64,000 nt of DNA from positions 248,001 to 312,000 of the forward strand of contig WHVD01000058.1 of assembly GCA_015178975.1 (NCBI GenBank), written 5' to 3'. This DNA comes from Hysterangium stoloniferum. Taxonomy: Eukaryota; Basidiomycota; Agaricomycetes; Hysterangiales; Hysterangiaceae. Position numbers and translations under genes: made by a program. Positions within the stretch are counted from its first letter, which is position 1, and every line of letters begins with the position of its first letter. This document shows positions 56,643-64,000 of this stretch, piece after piece. The notes beneath the pieces are model-generated. The model saw only the letters and a program-made list of their open reading frames with translations, did not search any database and was not told where the DNA came from.

Positions 56643-57579
56643 ATCATACTCTAACAAAGGTTTCTGACTGGACTGTTAAGTCAAATGCTTCCAAGGCTCA
56701 CACAGCAACTTCCACTACAACAGCAATGTCCAAGGAAAAACCTGCCATGGAGTTGAAAAAAGAGTAAGCAACCCTCCAGAATCTGCATGGACAGAGGGTT
56801 GTATTGACTCTCTCCATGTTTCCGATATTATCTGTCTCAATGCATCTGCTCTCTCTAACCCTGACTCATTATTTGTAAAACTCATTTCTGACTTTCTTGG
56901 AAATTTAGTGTTCTGAGCTCTGATAGATTTCAGCTCCATGCACCATTTTGTAGATACCACCTTTGCCACAAAACATAATCTGAAACTCTGTTCTATTCCC
57001 ACAATTTCTTTGTGTCTGTTTGATAGCACTAGCAACATGGAAATTACTCAAGCCTGTGACATGTCTATCCAGTTCCCATGTGGAACCTCTCAGATGGTTA
57101 CATTTTTCGTAACACAGCTGGACTCTAGTTGTTCGGATACAACTGGCTCACCTGATATAATCCATTGATTGACTGGGTATTGGGCAGTATTAATTTCTGA
57201 ATTCCTGACACTTCCATTCCTCCTGCAGCATCTAATCTGGCCAGAGCCTCTTCAGTCTCAATGGCATCACCAGCTTCCACCAAAACCTCCAAACCTCCAA
57301 AAGTCTCTCTCATCAATGCTGTGGGATTTGTTAGGGTGAGTAAACTGGATGGATTGCAGTGTTTTTTGATCAGCTTAAAAGTTGATGATGCATCTGGAGA
57401 TTTTGCAACTCCAGAACTATCCAAGCTAATAGCTGACCTGGAAGGAGTTCCTGAAAAATACCATGATTTTGCAGATATTGTCAGTAAGCAGAAAGCTGAT
57501 CAGCTTGCACCACATAGGCCTTACAACTTAAAAATTGATATTGAGCCTGGTTCAAACCCTCTGTTAGGACCTATTTACC
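56643..57579 (+). pseudogene. gypsy protease and start of RT
   Basis: HHFVDTTFATKHNLKLC and the following LFDSTSNMEITQ are retropepsin-like. The expected DSGSS catalytic block appears as IDFSSMHHF, without a canonical triad. Further on, YHDFADIVSKQKADQLAPHR and PYNLKIDIEPGSNPLLGPIY are the conserved entry into RT. The reading is cut at 57584 by a solo LTR. Confidence 0.85.
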
Positions 57580-57584
57580 TGTTA

Positions 57585-58488
57585 TGTCAAGACCTGTTCC
57601 CAGGAACTCCATGGAGTATCCTCTGGATATTATATTAGGGTCTGAAGCATCTTCTGGACCACTATCAAGATCCGGAATCCACTGGAACCTGACCCTCATC
57701 CCTCAAGTACCCTTTGACTCACATCCCATGCTGTCAGTCTGCCCCCAACTAGACACCTTCTGTTATGACCCAGAAAGCACACCAGACTCTGGACTCCACC
57801 CTATATACACCCAACACTCTGTACCTCACAGACCAGTCACCGGAATCTGACCAGACTCCCGGAACCCCTCTAACAGAGCATAGAACCCTGCTCCCATTAT
57901 GGTCTAATGACCTGTCATGTTTTGGACCCTGCTCCCATTCTGTTCCATCCCTAATACCTAGTTTGGTATTTACTTGTTTCATTTTATATTTAATAGTTCT
58001 GCCCCTCATTTATACCAGATTTGGTATTATTACATTTCACAGTCTATATAAGTCTCCTATATTCATGTACTTAGAATCCAGTTTGAATCTCAAACAAGTT
58101 ACACCCTCAAACTAGTTACACCCTGAATATATCCTGATCCAGTCTCTAGTCCTCTTGTCTGTCTGCATTCTCAATTCCTGGAACTCCCACGGGAACTCCA
58201 GAATCTACATCTTCCTTGTATGCATTCTGTCAACTCGAAATATGGACACCTGAATGAGTGTATGAGGGCACAGCACATGAGCTGAAGCCAAGTCCATCTC
58301 AGCAGCAGCAGTACTACTTCTGGTAATTATTCTGATACACTCCCTTGTACTACTAATCCTCGGAAACTCCCTGGACTAATTAACCAGAGACACCATGGGA
58401 CATTTCCCAGAAAGAGGTGTTCGGAATCAATTACCGGAGAATCCACGGGACTTCCTCGGAACTTATCCTTTGTTTTGGAAACTTAACA
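57585..58488 (+). mobile_element. solo LTR in gypsy pol, TSD TGTTA
   Basis: A 904-bp segment beginning TGTCAAGACC and ending CTTAACA. TGTTA at 57580-57584 and 58489-58493. Excision restores GPIYLLSQSELSSIQEF in frame. Shared motif at 58277-58295 with the ATGGAC/GTCCAT version of the stem. Confidence 0.93.
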
Positions 58489-58872
58489 TGTTATCCCAAT
58501 CAGAACTTTCATCTATTCAGGAGTTCTTGGATGAACATTTGTCAATAGGCTTTATCCATCCTTCAAAGTCTCCATATGGAGCACCTGTCCTTTTCATCAA
58601 GAAAAAGGATGGTTCCCTTTGACTCTGTGTCAATTTCCAAGGTTTAAATTCCATACCACAGAAAGATAAGTATTTACTTCCACTCATTACTGATTTACTT
58701 GATGCCCCACAGAAAGCTTGGATTTATACCAAAATAGACCTTAAACACACCTATCATGTGGTCTGAATTGCTGAAGGTGATAAATGGAAAACTGCTTTCC
58801 ATACCTGCTATGGATCCTTTGAATGGTTGGTTATGCCTTTCAGCCTTACCAATGCTCCTTCCACTTTCCAAC
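58489..58872 (+). pseudogene. gypsy RT continuation
   Basis: SELSSIQEFLDEHLSIGFIH, then GAPVLFIKKKDGSL, then a stop, then YLLPLITDLLDAPQKAWIYT and [20 protein letters not shown], then [11 protein letters not shown]. It ends before the YxDD box at the junction with the Tc1-like fragment. Confidence 0.88.
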
Positions 58873-58874
58873 AT

Positions 58875-59498
58875 GCTTGAGGTAACTTGCACTGCATTAT
58901 CAGATTTCTGCCTGCAAATGAGATGCTTAGCATAGCTGATATCAGCATATGTAAGCTTAGTTGGATGACCACCAGAGGACTTGAAAGCCTCAGGACAGTA
59001 TTTAGAGTGCATTTTTGAGATAGTTCCAATACTAACACCAGTGATCTGATGAATAGAGTGCCCAAAGACATTAGAGAGGGACAGAGTAATGATGTGTTCA
59101 TGAATAGCAGGGAGAATAGTGTGCATAGTGAATTGTGAGGACAAGCATACTAAAAGGCCTTGTATTTATACTTGAATATGAACAAATCATGTGACTTTGG
59201 GGTTTAAGGTTTAGGTTTTAGGTTGTGGAAGTAAAGTCATGTGATCATGAATATTTTTAGACCACTTCTTTGCTCTGTGAATCTTGGCAACAAAACTGTT
59301 TGGATGTACAAGCTTCATTAATCCTATTATTACATCACCATAAATGGCCATATGACATCATGGTTATGTAATCAACATTTAGTGATATTAGAGCATCTAT
59401 CATATTTATTCAGAATTTTTAGAATTTAATTTGGTCTAATGCTAAAGGATCTTTTCAAAACAAAGAAACATCTGAACGGTTTTGTTGCCTACTGTACA
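58875..59498 (-). mobile_element. Tc1-like element, 5' end only
   Basis: The terminus near 59498 reads (minus) ACAGTAGGCAACAAAACCG. The transposase N-terminus on the minus strand, from about 59126, is MHTILPAIHEHIITLSLSN, then GHSIHQITGVSIGTISKMHS, then GGHPTKLTYADISYAK, a helix-turn-helix pair. The catalytic domain is absent: the sequence joins gypsy RT at ~58873. The element may have been involved in the deletion that removed RNase H and integrase. Confidence 0.82.
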
Positions 59499-59499
59499 T

Positions 59500-59654
59500 G
59501 TAAATTGCTTTATTTAGTCAAATGGGCAGGCTACAAAGGTACCAACAAGGAAACTTCATGGATATTGGCCATGGAACTTGGACATGCTATGGAAATTGTA
59601 ACTGACTTCCACACCACTTATCCTAGTAAACCTGGACCTTTATCGTCACTTTGA
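59500..59654 (+). pseudogene. gypsy chromodomain
   Basis: LLYLVKWAGYKGTNKETSWI, then LAMELGHAMEIVTDFHTTYP and SKPGPL, a C-terminal integrase chromodomain with the YLVKWxGY and ETSW hallmarks. Stop at ~59652. Confidence 0.9.
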
Positions 59655-59767
59655 TTCTTCAGTCTTTCCTGTCTGTTTTCTGACACTTCTGATCTGACAC
59701 TCTTTCACAAGATTTTCAAGTCATGCAAAAAAACTTTTTTTTTGCAAGTTTAAAAATAAAGATACAA

Positions 59768-60936
59768 TTAATGAAGCATTTTCAGTATTCCAAATCCTTC
59801 CTCCATCCTATTCACAATTTCTGCACTCTCCACCATTTCCTGCACCTCTCCATCTTCACTTTCTGGCCTTTCTCCTGACACCCACCTTTTCTCAACCATA
59901 TCCACCAACAGATCATTCAGCTCATCCTTTTCTTTATCAGCATACCTTTTGGAAACCACAATAATACCAATGCTGATGATTACCTTTTCCAGGAACTCAT
60001 TTTGTTTCCAGAAGTTCTGATTCAACACCTGGAATCCTTTCTCTTGGATGTCATTATGATGCTCTAATGTTTCCCAAACCTTCATTAACTCCATTCCAAT
60101 AAACACCATCCCATTGATGGTATCTCTGAGGAGTCTGATGTTGGTATTATCATCTATGTTTGTCACTGCAGTTTCCATAGGCTTGTCTGTTCCTGAAGTT
60201 TCCATGACTGCCAGGTTTTCTGCCTTCTCTGTTTTTCCTGCCTTTCCGACCTTTTGAGCCTTTTTGCCTCTTGGAGTCCACTTCACAGCAACAGTGCATG
60301 GAATTTTGTTTACTGTGCAAGGGAAACAAGTTCTGCCCCATTTTACCTTCTGCCTCCAACAAGTAATGACCTGGCTCACATATTGCTGACATGGAATTTT
60401 GTAGGCAGCCTCCATTTGTTCCAGAGCCCTAGTCTTTTGTTCCTGTTTCAGAAATTAGTCATATTCTGGAACTTTTACAAATCACTTACCTTTAGACTTG
60501 AAGGCCCAGCTGCTTCCTCCTCTTTCACTTCATTGGCTTTCCACTGTTGTTTACCATTATCAGAGACACATGGACATTTACAGGCTCACTCACCTTTCTG
60601 TCCCGATTCTCTTTCAACTGCTGTTCTTCTACCTTGGCATCCTGCTGTTTCTTCTCTGTCTCTTCCTGCAACCTCCAATCTTCCATCATCTTCTGCAACC
60701 ATTCCTTCCTTTGTTCAGCTGCCTCTTTCTCTGCCTTAATCCACTCCAAATCACATTTTTCTGCTTCTTCCACCTCTTGCAATTCCCACATCAGCTCTCT
60801 CTCCTCCACCTCTTGTTGTTGCCTTAACTCTTCCATTTTCTACCATTTACATTGAAGTTCTTTGATCTTCAACATTTTGGCAAGTTTGGCAATCTCAGCA
60901 TCTGAATCTTCCAGAGTGGTGGCAAACAAAGGATAA
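59768..60936 (-). CDS. antisense ORF of the gypsy element: coiled-coil plus Cys-rich protein
   Basis: Between the chromodomain and the 3' LTR, on the strand opposite gag-pol, lies a two-part ORF. 60525-60836 is a long Glu/Lys/Gln coiled coil (MEELRQQQEVEERELMWELQ ... EETEKKQQDAKVEEQQ). Sense of reading then passes, through a probable intron or decayed gap at ~60420-60520, to 59768-60415. That part starts with a cysteine-rich segment (YKIPCQQYVSQVITCWRQKV, then RTCFPCTVNKIPC; C-x2-C-like spacing), then a Lys-rich basic patch and a helical C-terminus (ELNDLLVDMVEKRW). It is open for 215 codons where the sense ORFs are full of stops. I do not know its function. Confidence 0.55.
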
Positions 60937-61117
60937 TGAATTGACATGCAAGTTGTGGTTAAAGAAAGAAATCGTTATTTCAAATATTTGGAAGTTTTTA
61001 TACTCAGATCAGCAGCTGAAACTCTCCACTTCCAAATTTGTGTAATTTCACAACACATAATGCATAACCAACAGTTCAACACTCAGTACCTAATTGCCTC
61101 TATGGGACTTCAGCCTA

Positions 61118-61695
61118 ACAGGGGGGGTACTGTTATGTATGACCCATTCCCAGATACTTCAACATCTGATATTATCCAACACATCTGACTTTCCACCCCA
61201 AGTCTCTGATCAGACTTCCCATCTCAATATCCAATCCTGACTTCCAACTACAGAACATTTACATATAGTTCCCATACTTCTGGATCTCATCCTTGTTCTG
61301 TATTTGGTAACTTGTCCATTGACAAGTATTTACTCATTTGCTTATTCTATTCCCATTTTGGAATACTACCAATTCCATCTTATTGTGGTCTTAGTTTGTA
61401 GTACAATAATGAGAAAACTTATATTAGTTTCCACAAATTTGTACTTTACCTTAGATTGACTTAGTTTCTTATTCCTTCTTTCTTTCTATACACTCAATAT
61501 TTGGAACTCTTCAGAACTCTGAATATCCATAGTCTTCTGGCATAAATCCCATCTTTGAAATTAAGGACATTCTGAGTGTTTGCATAGAGGTGCAGCACAT
61601 AGGCTGAAGCCAATGTCCTGAACCTATTCTGAGGTTTCCAAGTTCTCAGACATTTCCCAATAGTTCCAGAATAAGTTCCCAACACAGCACTTAAA
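61118..61695 (+). repeat. polypurine tract and 3' LTR of the gypsy element
   Basis: CTAACAGGGGGGGTAC (PPT region) is followed by the LTR from 61131 (TGTTATGTATGACCC) to about 61695 (AGCACTTAAA). It is the same type as 47853-48438. Shared motif at 61599-61620, with AGGACATT (61564-61571) exactly complementary to AATGTCCT (61612-61619). Confidence 0.88.
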
Positions 61696-61889
61696 GGTAC
61701 AAGATATGTAAATATTAATATTTCCTTATTCTCTAGAGTGTCACCTGATGGACTGAATTGAATGCATATACTTGAGTGGATAAGTAACTTGTTAAGTTTT
61801 AGGTTATCCTCCATTATAAATCAAAATAAATAAATAAGGTGACTACAGTAATTACTTGCAGTTGACAGTCAATTCACCTATTTGCACTA

Positions 61890-62352
61890 TTGTTCCATTG
61901 GTGACTGTTGTTCCATTGGTGACTGTTGTTCCATTGGTGACTGTTGTTCCATTGGTGACTGTTGTTCCATTGGTGACTGTTGTTCCATTGGTGACTGTTG
62001 TTCCATTGGTGACTGTTGTTCCATTGATGACTGTTGTTCCATTGGTGACTGTTGTTCCATTGGTGACTGTTGTTCCATTGGTGACTGTTGTTCCATTGGT
62101 GACTGTTGTTCCATTGGTGACTGTTGTTCCATTGGTGACTGTTGTTCCATTGGTGACTGTTGTTCCATTGGTGACTGTTGTTCCATTGATGACTGTTGTT
62201 CCATTGGTGACTGTTGTTCCATTGGTGACTGTTGTTCCATTGGTGACTGTTGTTCCATTGGTGACTGTTGTTCCATTGGTGACTGTTGTTCCATTGGTGA
62301 CTGTTGTTCCATTGGTGACTGTTGTTCCATTGGTGACTGTTGTTCCATTGGT
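61890..62352. repeat. 18-bp minisatellite, about 25 units
   Basis: The unit CCATTGGTGACTGTTGTT is repeated about 25 times almost without change. Two units have CCATTGATG instead of CCATTGGTG (at 62021 and 62183), 162 bp or nine units apart. Being a multiple of 3, the unit gives long hexapeptide-repeat ORFs in several frames on both strands, none of which I regard as a gene. Confidence 0.97.
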
Positions 62353-62600
62353 ATGCTTTGATTCATTGCAATTCACATTTGTTCAGGAGGATTCAGTGTG
62401 ATTAATTGCAATTCACAAAATTCAAAAGGATACAGTGTGAATCACTGTAAGAACCAATACAATTCGCAAATATTCAAGATAGAATGCAATTCACTGCAAT
62501 TTGAAATTATTTGGGAAGATTCAGTTCAAATTGCTGAAATTTACAATTATTCAGTAGGATTTAATATAATTCACAAATATTTGATAACCATTCTTTACAT
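62353..62600. repeat. degenerate ATTGCAATTCAC tandem repeat, inverse of 54820-55045
   Basis: Imperfect units with ATTGCAATTCAC and CAGGAGGATTCAGTGTG, the reverse complement family of the repeat at 54820-55045. It follows directly on the minisatellite. Confidence 0.7.
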
Positions 62601-62878
62601 GAGGAAGGAGTGGGATGTGTTTAGAGAGCTGAGGGGTGACATTGGAGATCTCATCACTGCTGGCAAAGCAGCAGCAATTGACTGCTGAACGAGAGAAGAT
62701 GGTGGATTGGGTGAATTGTTAATAAAGTACTTTTTTTTCAATGTAATATGAGTGGGCAATAATGGTCTTCTCTTTTTGAAAGGTACTAAGACATTGAAAT
62801 GATACATGGGTGAAATAAATTGGAGTCATTTCAAGAGAAGATGATGGTGAATTTGAGTTTCTACATGTGAGGGATTGG
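62601..62878. other. short unassigned stretch
   Basis: A short plus-strand reading (EWDVFRELRGDIGDLITAGK, stop at ~62687) could be an exon end of something, but nothing else supports a gene. Confidence 0.3.
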
Positions 62879-64000
62879 TGTTACAACCATGTCGCAACCC
62901 AAAGATAACCAATGATGCTATCATCTCAAGTTATCATCATGTCTTCATATCAGCCACTGTTGGTAAACCCAACACTGATGTACACCCTCACAGTGATCAA
63001 ACCCTGCTACAGTGTAAGCCTGGCCACCTTACCACATACGTCATCACCAACCTCTCCCATCAACCACTCATTGTTCCGCCATTTGGTAGCACCCTTGTGC
63101 CTTATCATGCGGTCATCATCACCAACCTCTCCCATCAGCCACTCATTGATCCGCCACTTTATTGTTAAGTAGCACCCCTGTGCCTGATCATGCGGTTCCT
63201 TGTTCTTCCACCCCATTCACCTTGACTCTATATAAAAACCCCATATCTTATAGTGATAGAATATCTTCTCCTTGACCATTAATCCTTTCCCCACTCTTCC
63301 CTAGGGAACCTCGCATTCACCTTGTATCCTACTGAGATGTAAAAATAAAGAAAACTTAGTCCTGTCCGTGTTGACCGAGTGAGGCTGATACCGACAGCCT
63401 TACATACAGCCCCTGTCAAATTATATTTGTACTATCTGGTTATACTCTGATATGTCCCTTTATCCTTTGATGATCCATTTATTCTATGTCTCACATATGC
63501 CCATATGTATATACTGTGGACTGTTTCCTTTTGTGTAGTTATCACCCTCAGTTATGTATGGCCTCTGACTTTATTGTAACCTTCCTGTTCTTGGTCAAGT
63601 TTATTTGTCATTGGAATATTTCCGCTCTTCCCTTAGTTAGTATTTCTAGATGCCCATAACTTGTATATAGACCCACTGTAATGTAGCTACTACACAATCA
63701 GAATATCGACTTAGATACACCTCTAGTATCTGACTCTGCTATTTGTTCACGACCTCCACATTCCAACACCATCCGATTTCATGACCCAACCTACATCTAC
63801 GACTTTGACCTCAACTTCAATATTTATCACTTTGGTTTCCGACTGTTCACATACAGCTCAGTTTCCGATCACTGAGTATTACCCTATACATTTGAAATTT
63901 AAGGACATTTGACAGCTTTTGGGACTCAGCTGGATTCACTTGTGTTTGGGGAAGAAATGCTGGCACATGTGTCTGCATAAGTTCTCCACACTGTAAGTTT
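62879..64000 (+). mobile_element. LTR (TGTTACAACC type), cut by window edge, with nested LTR
   Basis: Begins TGTTACAACCATGTCGCAACC and is collinear with 40115-40856 (reverse) and 23537-24253. Near 63893 GAAATTTAAGGACATT marks the start of the shared stem motif, whose partner would be just beyond the window end. Confidence 0.88.
63013..63404 (+). mobile_element. solo LTR nested in the previous, TSD TACAG
   Basis: A 392-bp segment beginning TGTAAGCCTGG and ending AGCCTTACA. TACAG at 63008-63012 and 63405-63409. It has a TATA-like CTATATAAAAACC near 63229 and an AATAAAG near 63345, giving a recognisable LTR promoter and poly(A) signal. An ~75-bp segment (ATCACCAACCTCTCCCATCA ...) is duplicated in tandem inside it (63041-63112 and 63115-63194). 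Confidence 0.92.

Larger units (their letters stand above)
55046..61695 (+). mobile_element. Ty3/gypsy chromovirus with both LTR ends, degenerate
   Basis: Order on the plus strand: partial 5' LTR (55046-55251), PBS region, gag, knuckle remnant, protease, RT, chromodomain, an antisense ORF, polypurine tract and 3' LTR (61131-61695). The RNase H and integrase core are deleted between RT (~58870) and chromodomain (59500), where a truncated Tc1-like element lies. A solo LTR interrupts the protease/RT linker (57585-58488). Many stops and frameshifts are present. Confidence 0.9.

Noticed and set aside
61852-62401. Four overlapping ORFs of 159-181 codons on both strands
   Set aside because: All are translations of the 18-bp minisatellite; open in many frames because the unit has no stop codon in those frames.

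Overview
The window looks like a piece of an Agaricomycete (Basidiomycota) genome. Cellular genes are split by many GT-AG introns of about 50-60 nt. The gene families are typical of mushroom-forming and mycorrhizal fungi: tandem S53 sedolisins, a BTB/POZ protein, a SWIM-finger ATP-dependent DNA ligase and a Crinkler-like P-loop ATPase. The mobile elements are also fungal: Ty3/gypsy chromoviruses, Ty1/copia, Tc1-like DD34E elements, a Helitron, a 5'-truncated LINE and several MITEs. I cannot name the species.

Layout. 1-7.6 kb is retroelement debris: a broken gypsy element on the minus strand, a copia-type gag stub, an unidentified ORF and a gypsy RT fragment. 7.67-20.5 kb is a gene island: two tandem secreted tripeptidyl-peptidase-like sedolisins (minus), a DNA ligase with two SWIM zinc-finger modules (plus), and a two-exon BTB protein convergent with it (minus). 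21.2-49.3 kb is a dense nest of elements. It holds a TA-flanked MITE split by a perfect 264-bp-arm fold-back element, a copia element split by an LTR that is itself split by another LTR, four Tc1-like copies, a gypsy chromovirus relic and a Helitron relic. 50.3-53.4 kb is a Crinkler-like gene whose upstream flank was hit by a LINE fragment that itself carries a MITE. 54.4-54.7 kb is a decayed fragment of the clathrin heavy chain gene with its intron retained. 55.0-61.7 kb is a nearly whole but decayed gypsy element with 5' and 3' LTRs, a chromodomain and an antisense cysteine-rich/coiled-coil ORF. 61.9-64 kb holds a minisatellite and an LTR running off the window, itself hit by a third LTR type.

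Most LTRs here are solo. Nine inserted LTRs can be delimited to the base by TG...CA ends and 5-bp target duplications, which gives a relative order of insertion. The most interesting signals are: (1) a conserved motif with base-pairing and compensatory changes, present in eleven LTRs of several otherwise different types; (2) the LigE-like ligase fused to duplicated SWIM fingers; (3) the antisense ORF inside the gypsy element; (4) the nested fold-back element with its empty site preserved elsewhere in the window; (5) an uninterrupted Tc1 transposase ORF that has lost both catalytic aspartates. Splice sites were chosen by eye, and I ran no similarity search.
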